NCBI RefSeq assembly: GCF_018224925.1
Contig: NZ_JAGTUF010000005.1
Coordinates: 153,578-217,577, forward strand
DNA: 64,000 nucleotides
Source of the DNA: Magnetospirillum sulfuroxidans
Lineage (GTDB): Bacteria > Pseudomonadota > Alphaproteobacteria > Rhodospirillales > Magnetospirillaceae
Direction of reading: 5' to 3'
The position numbers and the translations under genes were made by a program. Position 1 is the stretch's first letter; every line of letters begins with the position of its first letter. The notes under the pieces are model-generated. The model was not told where the DNA came from and made no database searches. It saw only the letters and a program-made list of their open reading frames with translations. Shown here piece by piece: positions 28,385 through 37,336 of the stretch.

Positions 28385-31300
28385 GCGCCATGAAGCTGGG
28401 CATCTCGGGCGCCATCGCCAAGCACTTCATCCGTTCGCCGCTGACGCCGCTGTTGCTGCTGGCCTCGCTGGCGGTGGGGTTCATCGCCTTGTCGGCGCTG
28501 CCGCGAGAGGAAGAACCGCAGATCAGCGTGCCCATGGTCGATATCATGGTCGCCGCCAACGGCTTAAAGGCGGTGGACGCCGCCGAACTGGTGACCAAGC
28601 CGCTGGAAGACATCGTCAAGGGGATCGACGCGGTCGAGCACGTCTATTCCCAGACCAATGACGACCAAGTCATCGTCACCGCCCGCTTCACTGTCGGCAC
28701 CTCGGAAGATGCCGCCATCTTGCGCGTGCACGAACAGGTGCGCGCCAATTTGCGCGCCCTGCCCCACGGCATCCCCGAGCCGCTGATCATCGGTCGCGGC
28801 ATCAACGATGTCGCCATCTTGGCGCTGACCATCGCCCCCAAGCCCGAACACGCCGAGCGCTGGAACGACAACGCCCTTTATAATCTGGCCGAAGAGTTGC
28901 AGCACGAATTGGTCAAGGTCGATAATGTCGGCCAAAGCTACATCGTCGGCGGCCGCAAGGATCAAGTGCGGGTGGAACCGGACACGGAAGCCCTGGCCCT
29001 GTACGGCATCACCCTTAATCAATTGGTCGCCAAGATCGAGAACGCCAACCGTTCGTTCATGGTCGGCGCCGTGCGCGAGGCCGGACGTCATCTGCCGGTG
29101 GTCGGCGGTCAGACCCTGACCGGCATTCCCGATATCGGCAATTTACTGCTGCTGTCCCATGACGGCCGCCCGGTCTATGTCAAGGATGTCGCCCGCGTCG
29201 TCATCGACGGCGAAGCCGTTGATGCCCGCGCCTGGCAGATCAAAGCCGGCAAGGCGGTGCCCAGCGTCAGCCTGGCCATCGCCAAGCGGGCCGGCGCCAA
29301 CGCCGTGCTGGTGGCCGAGGAAACCCTGGCCCGGCTTGAACAAATCAAGGACCGCTTGATCCCGCCCACGGTGGATATCACCGTCACCCGCAATTACGGC
29401 GAGACGGCGGCGGACAAGGCCGATGAATTGTTGTTCCATCTGGCCTTGGCCACCTTGTCCATCGTCGTCCTGATCACCTGGGCATTGGGGTGGCGCGAAG
29501 GCGTCGTCGTCGCCCTGGTGGTGCCGACCACCATCTTGCTGACCTTGTTCGCCAGCTATCTGCTGGGCTACACCATCAACCGCGTCAGCCTGTTCGCCTT
29601 GATCTTTTCCATCGGCATCCTGGTCGATGACGCCATCGTCGTCGTCGAGAACATCGTCCGCCACTGGTTGGCCGACAAGACCCGCGACCGCGCCGAAGTG
29701 GCGGTGGAAGCGGTGGCGGAAGTGGGCAACCCGACCATCATTGCCACCTTGACCATCATTGCCGCGCTGTTGCCGATGATGTTCGTGTCGGGGCTGATGG
29801 GGCCTTATATGAGCCCGATTCCGGCCAACGCCTCCTCGGCCATGATGTTTTCGTTCTTCGTCGCAATCATCATCACCCCGTGGCTGTTGCTGAAAGTGGC
29901 CGGACGCTCCAAGACCGGCGGCCACGCCGGGCACCGCGACCGCCTGGGCGATTTGTATCGCCGGCTGGCCCGACCGCTGTTGCAGGGCCGCTCGCGCTCG
30001 AAAAAACTGCTGGCCGGCGTCACCATCGCCACCGTGCTGTCCTTGACCATGTTCGGCTTCAAGGCGGTAACGGTCAAATTGCTGCCCTTCGACAACAAGT
30101 CGGAAGTCCAGGTCGTGATCGATCTGCCCGAAGGCGCGCCGCTGGAAGACACCGAGCGGGTGCTGATGGATGCCGCCAAGCGGCTGGCCGACCTGCCCGA
30201 ACTGACCAGCATCCAGGCCTATGCCGGAGCCGCCGCACCGTTCAACTTCAACGGTCTGGTCCGCCACTCTTATTTGCGGTCCGCGCCGGAATTGGGCGAT
30301 CTGCAACTGAACTTGACCTCTCGGCACGACCGCGACCGTCCCAGCCATGCCATCGCCTTAGACGTGCGCCAGCGTCTGGCCGATCTGGCCAAGCCGGACG
30401 GCACCGCCATCCGCGTCGTCGAAGTGCCGCCCGGCCCGCCGGTGCTGTCGACCCTCTTGGCCGAAATCTATGGCCCCGATGCCGACAGCCGGCGGGCAAC
30501 GGCGGCGCAAGTGCGCGCGGCCTTCGCCAAGGTCGATTACGTCGTCGATATCGACGACACCCTGGCCCATCCGTGGCAGCGCCTGCGCGTTTCCATCGAC
30601 CAGGAACGACTTGAATTCCACGGCGTCGAACAACAAGCGGTCTATGACACCATCCAAGCGCTGATGGGCGGGGTCAAGGTCGGCTATTCCCATCGCGGCG
30701 CCGGCGCCAATCCCAAGGAAATCGTCATCGCCCTGGCCAAGGCCGACAAGCATCCGGGCGAATTGCTGGCCACCACCCCGGTGCCGTCCCGTCATGGCGT
30801 GGTTGAACTGGGCGACGTGGTCGAAATCAGTTACGAAGCCGCCAGCTCGCCCATCTTCCGCCGTGACGGCCGCTACGCCGAAATGGTTCAGGCCGAACTG
30901 GCTGGCCGCTACGAGGCCCCGATCTACGGCATGTTCGCGGTCGAGGATCACCTGCCCGCCGCCATCACCGTCAAGTATCATGGCCAGCCGCTCGACGAAT
31001 CCCATCCGACGCTTTTGTGGGACGGCGAATGGGAAATCACCTATGTCACCTTCCGCGACATGGGGGCCGCCTTCGGCGTCGCCATTCTCGGCATCTATCT
31101 GCTGGTGGTGGCCCAGTTCGGCAGCTTCCGTCTGCCCCTGGTCATCTTGGTGCCCGTGCCCTTGACCCTGATCGGCATCGTCATCGGCCACATGCTGTTC
31201 AACGCCCCGTTCACCGCCACCTCGATGATCGGCTTCATCGCCCTGGCCGGCATCATCGTTCGCAATTCCATCTTGCTGGTGGATTTCATCCGTCACCGTC

Positions 31301-31539
31301 TGGGCGAAGGCGCCAGCATTCGCCAAGCCGTGCTTGATTCGGGGGCGACCCGTTTCAAGCCCATCGTGCTGACCGCGGCGGCGGCGATGATCGGCGCCGC
31401 CTTCATCCTGGCCGACCCCATCTTCCAGGGTCTAGCCATCTCGCTGGTGTTCGGCCTGTTGTCATCCACCGCCCTGACCCTGGCGGTCATCCCGGCGCTG
31501 TATATCTGGCTGCGCGACGACGGCCGCGAACTGGAATGA
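28381..31539 (+). CDS. RND-family efflux transporter permease
   Basis: 1052 residues, the normal length. Twelve membrane segments in the AcrB-type layout with two large periplasmic loops. The proton-relay Asp pair is in GILVDDAIVVVENI, and FTATSMIGFIALAGIIVRNS marks the later repeat. It lacks the charge motifs of heavy-metal CusA pumps, so it is a hydrophobe/amphiphile-type exporter, substrate unknown. GTG at 28381 overlaps the adaptor stop (GTGA); GTG 28378 and ATG 28390 are alternatives. Confidence 0.93.
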   Translation: MSAMKLGISGAIAKHFIRSPLTPLLLLASLAVGFIALSALPREEEPQISVPMVDIMVAANGLKAVDAAELVTKPLEDIVKGIDAVEHVYSQTNDDQVIVTARFTVGTSEDAAILRVHEQVRANLRALPHGIPEPLIIGRGINDVAILALTIAPKPEHAERWNDNALYNLAEELQHELVKVDNVGQSYIVGGRKDQVRVEPDTEALALYGITLNQLVAKIENANRSFMVGAVREAGRHLPVVGGQTLTGIPDIGNLLLLSHDGRPVYVKDVARVVIDGEAVDARAWQIKAGKAVPSVSLAIAKRAGANAVLVAEETLARLEQIKDRLIPPTVDITVTRNYGETAADKADELLFHLALATLSIVVLITWALGWREGVVVALVVPTTILLTLFASYLLGYTINRVSLFALIFSIGILVDDAIVVVENIVRHWLADKTRDRAEVAVEAVAEVGNPTIIATLTIIAALLPMMFVSGLMGPYMSPIPANASSAMMFSFFVAIIITPWLLLKVAGRSKTGGHAGHRDRLGDLYRRLARPLLQGRSRSKKLLAGVTIATVLSLTMFGFKAVTVKLLPFDNKSEVQVVIDLPEGAPLEDTERVLMDAAKRLADLPELTSIQAYAGAAAPFNFNGLVRHSYLRSAPELGDLQLNLTSRHDRDRPSHAIALDVRQRLADLAKPDGTAIRVVEVPPGPPVLSTLLAEIYGPDADSRRATAAQVRAAFAKVDYVVDIDDTLAHPWQRLRVSIDQERLEFHGVEQQAVYDTIQALMGGVKVGYSHRGAGANPKEIVIALAKADKHPGELLATTPVPSRHGVVELGDVVEISYEAASSPIFRRDGRYAEMVQAELAGRYEAPIYGMFAVEDHLPAAITVKYHGQPLDESHPTLLWDGEWEITYVTFRDMGAAFGVAILGIYLLVVAQFGSFRLPLVILVPVPLTLIGIVIGHMLFNAPFTATSMIGFIALAGIIVRNSILLVDFIRHRLGEGASIRQAVLDSGATRFKPIVLTAAAAMIGAAFILADPIFQGLAISLVFGLLSSTALTLAVIPALYIWLRDDGRELE

Positions 31540-31623
31540 TTATATAAATTATAACCTGATATTTTTGAGAGTCATTAATAGAGAAATCTATTTTTACGAG
31601 ATCAGTAATTGCCAAAAAGTTGC

Positions 31624-31649
31624 TTGTTGCGGTAAAATGATCGCAACAA
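31624..31649. promoter_or_regulatory. Inverted repeat upstream of the AT-rich NTPase gene
   Basis: TTGTTGCG (31624-31631) and CGCAACAA (31642-31649) are exact complements 10 bases apart, ending 27 bp before the GTG start. It could be an operator for an unlinked repressor or a leader hairpin. The surrounding 137 bp (31540-31676) are AT-rich and hold no ORF. Confidence 0.45.
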
Positions 31650-31676
31650 ATGTATTTAGCTGAGGGCACCTAAATC

Positions 31677-33887
31677 GTGACAAAAAATACGAACAGCGAC
31701 ACAGAAGCACTCATAGATGAGCTAAAAAAATTGTATTCTAGCAGAAGAATACATCTATCGCGGAGCCAGCTGTCAGAAAATGCAAAAATTAACCGCCCCC
31801 GGCCTAGCGACTTAAACCCCCGCGCTCAGGATCGTTATGGCGAAAACGATATTACAGATGTGTTCGAATACACAAATGATTTCTTCAAGAACACTGAACG
31901 CTGCTTATTTAAATTACCGCCAGGCAGAGAAGTATTCAACAAAGAATATGGTTACTGTTATCCATCCGATAAGCATGTAGAGAATTTCACACATCAGGAA
32001 GGATACAGGGGACACATAAACAGATCAGAAAGATCTGTCGACGACTGGGTTTGTAATATTATCAATAAAATAAATTTAAATAACATATCAAAGACGGAAC
32101 AATACCTCCCACACATAGAGTTCATAACTGGTAAAGTTGGAAGCGGAAAATCAACGTTCGTTAATTTTTTCTCAGAAGGATACAGAGATAAGTTTATAGA
32201 AAACAATATACTTTTTACACTAATCCCTCACGACTTATTCTCATCAAAGATAAGTGCAGACAGAACGAAACAAGCACTCACAGACGACATTAGATACATT
32301 GAAATAACAAAGACAATACAAAGAAGCATTGCAGCATCGTTTAGTCAAAACGATATCTTAATAAACAAAATTGGCGGAAGAGAGAAGGCTCGAGATGATT
32401 TTAGCGAATTCTGCAAAAACAAAGGAGCCGCATTCGACAAGAAAGACCTCCATTCAGTAGTTTACCCCAACACACCTGTTGGTGAAAATACACTCAGATC
32501 ACTCTCGTACTTACCGCAATTTCTTGCAATAAAGGGAATAAAATTCCTCGTTAGCATAGACGGATTAGATGCACTCAGCTTTGGCTCAATTGTAAAAGGA
32601 GAATACACACAACTATTCAATGACTTGGCGACGGTGATATTTGGAGAAAAACAACGCCACCATACTATCCCGCACACAAATTACATTATAACCCTAAGGG
32701 ACTGCACCTACGAGACGTTTGTCTGCGCGCACTCCGAGCGACTCCGCAGGGTGGAGCAACGCAAACTTGTTCCATGTGAATTCAATACCCTATTGAGAAG
32801 AGGCGTCGCCTATTTCATTCAACATGATAAATCAGAAAAGTCTTTCTGGAGAGGGAGAGAGGATTCCGTTGAATGGTTTTGGAGAAAACTTTTAGAAACA
32901 ATGTCAAAGGCACTTGGCATTAAAAATGACGAAGAAATATCAAAGTTTTTTGATTACAACCATAGACAACTAATGGAGTCCGTGATTGAAGTTGCGACAT
33001 TTGTTCTGTCAGGTACAATTAAGGGAAAGGACTCAGAGTTTAAAGATATTTTTGATTTATTTGAGTACATAAAAAGAGACGGAAGCTACTTATCTTCATC
33101 AAGTCAATATGATATATTTGAGGCATTCCTAATCCGGGATAGAATTGGTTTCTTCAATAAAGTACAGCTTGGAAAAAAATACAGCCACGATATATTCGGG
33201 GCTACGGTTGACAATCTATTTAACTACCACCTTGACCACAAAGATCAAATTGACATACCAAATTTTCTTCTAATAAAAGTTCGTATTTTACAGTACCTTG
33301 ACAAAATAAATGACTATTGCGACATAGAGTCTATTGATGAACTGTTGAAATGCCTTGGATATCACTGCTCCCGGAACGAACTAACAGACATAATGGAGAT
33401 TTTGCAGGCAGGAGGTTTCGTTAAAATTGTTTACAAAAACGACAAATACACTTACAGTATAAGTAATTTTGGGTATATCGCTATAAACAGAATGCTGTTT
33501 AATATGAGATACATTGAAAATGTAATATTAGATACATTTGTGCCAAGGATTTTATCATCAAAGTTCAAGGGACAATATAAGCATAATAGTGTCGTCTCTA
33601 TATCCCGCTGGATTGAGCAATCACTTATAAATACATTCTTATTTTTACAGGTGATTATGGAGATAGAGAGAGCGGAATGTGAGATTTTTGAGAAAAACAA
33701 GGGAAATCTATTATTTGATAATTTCTATTTTCGTATATCACCGAAACTCACGGAAACAATATGTGACTTTATAGATAATATTGACGAATCAAGAACAGTT
33801 AATTTCAGAACACTATCTGACAACATAGTCAGAATAATACAAGAATATAAAGATAATAAAGAGCAGCCACCCCATCAATTAGACTAA
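31677..33887 (+). CDS. AT-rich orphan P-loop NTPase, possible STAND-like defence ATPase
   Basis: 736 residues. Base composition is far more AT-rich than every neighbour (ATA, AAA, TTA and AGA codons are common), a sign of transfer. Walker A is GKVGSGKST (152-160), the Walker B candidate is LVSIDGLD (Asp295, Asp298) and YIITLRDCTYE (Arg341, Asp342) fits a sensor-1 strand of AAA/STAND ATPases. The C-terminal 350 residues are helical with a probable winged-helix stretch (about 560-610) and no recognised effector. There is no membrane segment. The GTG start follows GAGGG by ten bases. The gene stands alone between the RND operon and a convergent gene whose 3' end it overlaps. The defence role is a guess from architecture and islet character. 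Confidence 0.8.
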   Translation: MTKNTNSDTEALIDELKKLYSSRRIHLSRSQLSENAKINRPRPSDLNPRAQDRYGENDITDVFEYTNDFFKNTERCLFKLPPGREVFNKEYGYCYPSDKHVENFTHQEGYRGHINRSERSVDDWVCNIINKINLNNISKTEQYLPHIEFITGKVGSGKSTFVNFFSEGYRDKFIENNILFTLIPHDLFSSKISADRTKQALTDDIRYIEITKTIQRSIAASFSQNDILINKIGGREKARDDFSEFCKNKGAAFDKKDLHSVVYPNTPVGENTLRSLSYLPQFLAIKGIKFLVSIDGLDALSFGSIVKGEYTQLFNDLATVIFGEKQRHHTIPHTNYIITLRDCTYETFVCAHSERLRRVEQRKLVPCEFNTLLRRGVAYFIQHDKSEKSFWRGREDSVEWFWRKLLETMSKALGIKNDEEISKFFDYNHRQLMESVIEVATFVLSGTIKGKDSEFKDIFDLFEYIKRDGSYLSSSSQYDIFEAFLIRDRIGFFNKVQLGKKYSHDIFGATVDNLFNYHLDHKDQIDIPNFLLIKVRILQYLDKINDYCDIESIDELLKCLGYHCSRNELTDIMEILQAGGFVKIVYKNDKYTYSISNFGYIAINRMLFNMRYIENVILDTFVPRILSSKFKGQYKHNSVVSISRWIEQSLINTFLFLQVIMEIERAECEIFEKNKGNLLFDNFYFRISPKLTETICDFIDNIDESRTVNFRTLSDNIVRIIQEYKDNKEQPPHQLD

Positions 33888-34667
33888 GCCAATTGACATT
33901 TTCACACCATGTCCGGCCAGACAATATTTGTCGCCGATGCCCTTGACGGTCAGGCTGGCGGCGAACATGCGCGGATCGCAGGAATTATCGGCGAACATGT
34001 CGTAATGACACGGGATGGCCAGCCGTGGATTGACGCGGCGGGCCAATTCCGCCGCTTCCCAATGCGACAGATTGGCATAGCCGCCATTAATGCACACCGC
34101 CATGGCGTCGGGCCGGTGCGGCAAACCTGATTCGGCCAGCAGGTCACACCAGGCGGTATCGCCGGTGATCCACAATTTCGGCCCCTCATCCACTTCGACG
34201 ACAAAGCCCATATGGGTCTGATCGCTGGTGTCGGTGGGCAAGGCAAAGGTGCCGTGCAGGCGGATATCGTCCATTTCCACCGCGTCGCCCGGCCAGGTCA
34301 ACAAACAATCCGACGGCGAAGCGCCGGCCTCGGCAAAGACCGCCTGTGTCTGCGCCGGCCCCAGGAAACCGGCAATGCGTCCCGCCTGACAGGCCGGACA
34401 CAAGCTCTGCGGATCGGCATGATCCTTATGCGAATGGGTACAGGCCAACAGGTCGGCGTGCAGATCCTCGGGGGCGATCAGCACCGGCACCTGACGGCGC
34501 ACATCCAGGCCGCGACGCGATGGATTGCAGGAATCGGATAAATAGGGGTCGATTACCAAAATCTTGCCGGCGGGGGATTTGATAACCCAGCCGTTCTGGC
34601 CCAAGAACCACACGGCCATGGTCTTGCGGTCAACGATAGTGGCGGCGATTTCGTCCATCAGCTTCAT
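33879..34667 (-). CDS. Metallo-beta-lactamase-fold hydrolase, UlaG-like
   Basis: 262 residues from the ATG at 34667. The metal motif CTHSHKDHAD (HxHxDH), GDTAWCDLL and the late PCHYDMFADN are those of UlaG/YtnP-like cytoplasmic lactonases and related phosphodiesterases. The N-terminus MAVWFLGQNGWVIK ... ILVIDPYLSDSC is typical of the family. ATG 34658 is an alternative start with a better ribosome site. In-frame sequence back to 34880 overlaps the divergent flavoprotein gene and is rejected. Its 3' end overlaps the AT-rich gene by nine bases, suggesting the islet inserted right at its stop. Confidence 0.88.
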   Translation of the reverse strand: MKLMDEIAATIVDRKTMAVWFLGQNGWVIKSPAGKILVIDPYLSDSCNPSRRGLDVRRQVPVLIAPEDLHADLLACTHSHKDHADPQSLCPACQAGRIAGFLGPAQTQAVFAEAGASPSDCLLTWPGDAVEMDDIRLHGTFALPTDTSDQTHMGFVVEVDEGPKLWITGDTAWCDLLAESGLPHRPDAMAVCINGGYANLSHWEAAELARRVNPRLAIPCHYDMFADNSCDPRMFAASLTVKGIGDKYCLAGHGVKMSIGLV

Positions 34668-34743
34668 CACCCCAAGGTGGCGCAAGCTAGGACAAAGGGC
34701 AAGAGCAGGTGACAGCCGGCCCCGATCAATCGTATGAAAGGGC

Positions 34744-35934
34744 ATGCAATACGACGTGGTGATCATCGGCGCCGGCCCAGCGGGATTAATGGCGGCGGAA
34801 GTCCTGGGCCAGAACGGGCTGCGGGTCGCGCTGTTCGAATCCATGCCGAGCCCCGCCCGCAAATTCCTGCGCGCCGGCATCGGTGGGTTGAACTTGACCC
34901 ATTCCGAGCCGTTGGACGCGTTCTTGCGGCGTTTCGGCCCCGGTGCCGACCTGTTGGCGCCAAGTCTACGGGCTTTCGGCCCCGATCACTTGCGCGACTG
35001 GGCGGCGGGATTGGGCATAAAAACCTTCATCGGCTCGTCGGGCCGGGTCTTTCCCACCGATTTCAAGGCGGCCCCGTTGCTGCGGGCCTGGTTGCAGCGT
35101 TTGGGCCGCGACGGCGTCACCTTGCACAGCCGTCATCGTTGGCTGGGCTGGGATGAAAGCAACGCCCTTCGCTTCGCCACGCCCTCGGGTGAAATCACCG
35201 TCAGCGCCAAAGCCGCCATCCTGGCCTTGGGCGGGGCGTCGTGGCCGCGCTTGGGGTCGGATGGCGGTTGGACCGCCATTCTGGCGGCGGAAAAACTGGT
35301 GCCGTTCCGCCCCGCCAATTGTGGCTTCGATACGAACTGGAGCGATCATTTCCGCCAACGCTTCGCCGGCGCCCCGGTCAAGGCGGTAGGGGTGGAATTC
35401 GCCGGCAGGCGGCTGAAAGGTGAATTCGTCATCACCGAAACCGGGGTGGAAGGCAGCGCCATTTACGCCCTGTCGGCGCCGCTGCGCGACGCCATCCAAG
35501 CCGATGGCCAAGCCGTGCCGTATCTGGACCTGAAACCCGACTGGAATGTCGAAAAACTGGCGCAAGCCCTGGCCCGCCCACGCGGCAGCCGATCACTGGC
35601 CAACCATCTGGAACGTCAAGCCGGCATCAAGGGCGTCGCCGCCGGCTTAGCGCGGGAATGTCTGCCGGTCGAACGATTGAGCGACGCCGCCGCGCTCAAG
35701 GCCGTGCCCCTGACCTTGACCGCGCCCCGCCCGCTGGCCGAGGCAATATCCACCGCCGGCGGATTGTGCTTCGACGCCGTGGACCAGCGCCTGATGCTGA
35801 AATCCCGCCCCGGCGTCTTTGTCGCCGGCGAGATGCTGGATTGGGAAGCGCCAACCGGCGGCTACCTGCTCACCGCCTGCCTGGCCACCGGCCGAACGGC
35901 GGGACTGGCGGCGCTGGACTGGCTTAAAGCATAA
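34744..35934 (+). CDS. HI0933/PP_4765-family FAD flavoprotein
   Basis: 396 residues. The FAD-binding N-terminus VVIIGAGPAGLMAAE and the following FESMPSPARKFLRAGIGGLNLTH are characteristic of the BaiN/HI0933 group, specifically the PP_4765-like subfamily (TIGR03862). The C-terminal GVFVAGEMLDWEAPTGGYLL is the second FAD contact. The physiological substrate is unknown; relatives reduce unsaturated or quinone-like compounds. Divergent from the lactonase-like gene. Confidence 0.9.
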   Translation: MQYDVVIIGAGPAGLMAAEVLGQNGLRVALFESMPSPARKFLRAGIGGLNLTHSEPLDAFLRRFGPGADLLAPSLRAFGPDHLRDWAAGLGIKTFIGSSGRVFPTDFKAAPLLRAWLQRLGRDGVTLHSRHRWLGWDESNALRFATPSGEITVSAKAAILALGGASWPRLGSDGGWTAILAAEKLVPFRPANCGFDTNWSDHFRQRFAGAPVKAVGVEFAGRRLKGEFVITETGVEGSAIYALSAPLRDAIQADGQAVPYLDLKPDWNVEKLAQALARPRGSRSLANHLERQAGIKGVAAGLARECLPVERLSDAAALKAVPLTLTAPRPLAEAISTAGGLCFDAVDQRLMLKSRPGVFVAGEMLDWEAPTGGYLLTACLATGRTAGLAALDWLKA

Positions 35935-35967
35935 GTCCCCATCGCCCCCGCCCTCAAGGAATGGCGA

Positions 35968-36588
35968 TCAGACCCGCTTGCTTGCCGCCGGTTTAGGCAA
36001 CACCGTCGCCAACCATTTCCCGACCCCCTTGCGCGCCTTGGTGATGCGGCCGACATCGGCCAGACGGCGGTCGAGAAAGGCCCAGCTATCGGCGCAATCG
36101 GGTGAACCATCATCCAGCCAGTACAACAAGGTGGCGGTATAAACGCCAGCCAGGGTGGCACGCTTGGTGTACCAAGAAAAATCGTGCGACACGTCCCCCG
36201 CCGCCCGCCACATGGCATCCACCGTGCGCCCGGTGATCTTGGCGGCAATCGGGGCATTGCTCGGCAAGGCCAGCAGCGCCAAGGCCCGGCGCAAGGCCTC
36301 GCGGTGGGGCGACCAGCGTTCCAATCGGGTGCGAATCAACATCTTGATGCGATCGGGCGTCTTCAACGTCGCCAGATCGCCGCAATCGGCCACCATCAGG
36401 CGATCGCCAAAATCGGCGAAATGCTCCACCGCTTCGACCGGGCCGCCCATGAACGCGCGTTCGGCCAGCGATAGCTCCATCTCCAAATCGGTCGCGGCCA
36501 GCACCAAGGTCTTGGCGGTCCAGCCGTCAAACACCGCATGGGGCAACGCCGCCACGATCAGCCGGTCACGAATATCTTGAAAGTCCAT
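35968..36588 (-). CDS. COQ9-family ubiquinone biosynthesis protein
   Basis: 206 residues. TetR-like all-helical fold with the COQ9 segments WYTKRATLAGVYTATLLYWLDD and FLDRRLADV. COQ9 binds lipids and presents ubiquinone intermediates to COQ7-type hydroxylases. Alphaproteobacterial members are known as the rpsU-divergently transcribed protein (TIGR02396), and here it is indeed divergent from rpsU, with a 183-bp shared upstream region. Confidence 0.93.
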   Translation of the reverse strand: MDFQDIRDRLIVAALPHAVFDGWTAKTLVLAATDLEMELSLAERAFMGGPVEAVEHFADFGDRLMVADCGDLATLKTPDRIKMLIRTRLERWSPHREALRRALALLALPSNAPIAAKITGRTVDAMWRAAGDVSHDFSWYTKRATLAGVYTATLLYWLDDGSPDCADSWAFLDRRLADVGRITKARKGVGKWLATVLPKPAASKRV

Positions 36589-36771
36589 GGCTTTGGCCTC
36601 AGGTTATGCCCGTCAATACGTAGCTCAGTTGGGCGGCGGCGTCGAGAATATCAAGATGATGTGTAATTCTCTTTGCAAAGCCAATACACTGTGCTATCAG
36701 ATCGCCCTCCCGGACGGCATGGTGTGCCGTGCGTAGGTTTTCTATTCAGCGTAGAGGAGCTGTGAAGAAAC

Positions 36772-36975
36772 GTGCAAGTTCTCGTCCGTGACAACAATGT
36801 CGATCAGGCCCTGAAGGCCCTCAAAAAGAAGATGCAGCGCGAAGGCGTCTTCCGTGAAATGAAGCTGCGTCGCAACTACGAGAAGCCCTCGGAAAAGCGC
36901 GCTCGCGAAAAGGCGGAGGCCGTGCGCCGCGCCCGTAAGCTGGAGCGCAAGCGCCTGGAGCGCGAAGGCTTCTAA
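36772..36975 (+). CDS. rpsU: 30S ribosomal protein S21
   Basis: 67 residues, very basic, with a GTG start (GTGCAAGTTCTC). The segment [20 protein letters not shown] and the Arg/Lys-rich C-terminal helix are diagnostic of bS21, which helps initiation on the small subunit near the anti-Shine-Dalgarno end of 16S rRNA. AGAGGAG lies upstream. Followed by a GC hairpin. Confidence 0.97.
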   Translation: MQVLVRDNNVDQALKALKKKMQREGVFREMKLRRNYEKPSEKRAREKAEAVRRARKLERKRLEREGF

Positions 36976-36981
36976 TTGATT

Positions 36982-37002
36982 GCCGCCGCGATTGACGGCG
37001 GC
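36982..37002 (+). terminator. Hairpin after rpsU
   Basis: GCCGCCG (36982-36988) pairs with CGGCGGC (36996-37002) across seven bases, six bases after the rpsU stop. No T-run follows. Confidence 0.5.
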
Positions 37003-37336
37003 CCTTGGCAAGCCTCCTCTACCCCTGCGCCGTAATTAAAATTCGGCATGGGATGCAAGAGCTGACCAAAGTCAATTGCACCAGAGCGCCGCGATGGCAA
37101 TGTCGCGGCGCTCTTGGCGTTTTATGCCCTGGATTTCCCCGGAAATCTCCCCCTGTCCCCCGTCTCCGGACCGATTCAGGGTAACGCCAAGAGCCCCCCA
37201 TGATCGAATCCTCACAAGGCACTGCCTAAAACTAAGGCATATTGACTAATTGCCATAGAGTGCAATTTTTTTGTTCACTTTTCCCTCGGGCATGCTAAGG
37301 ATGCTGCAACGCACACCTTGGCGCAAGGGGACGAAA
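37003..37336. other. Intergenic stretch with hairpins, no gene seen
   Basis: It holds a perfect 12-bp hairpin, AGAGCGCCGCGA (37083-37094) with 37103-37114, which may be the main transcription stop behind rpsU. A weaker element follows: AATTGC (37248-37253) with GCAATT (37262-37267) running into a T-tract to 37272. The last 65 bp before the ATG at 37337 should contain the promoter of the MCP-like gene. No convincing ORF or RNA gene. Confidence 0.6.
37083..37114. terminator. Perfect 12-bp hairpin downstream of rpsU
   Basis: AGAGCGCCGCGA and its exact complement are separated by eight bases; TTGGCGTTTTA follows. Probable intrinsic-type terminator. Confidence 0.6.

Noticed and set aside
36615..36640. 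TACGTAGCTCAGTTGGGC, a tRNA D-arm-like string upstream of rpsU
   Set aside because: No matching acceptor, anticodon or T-arm follows within a tRNA length; at most a fragment or chance.
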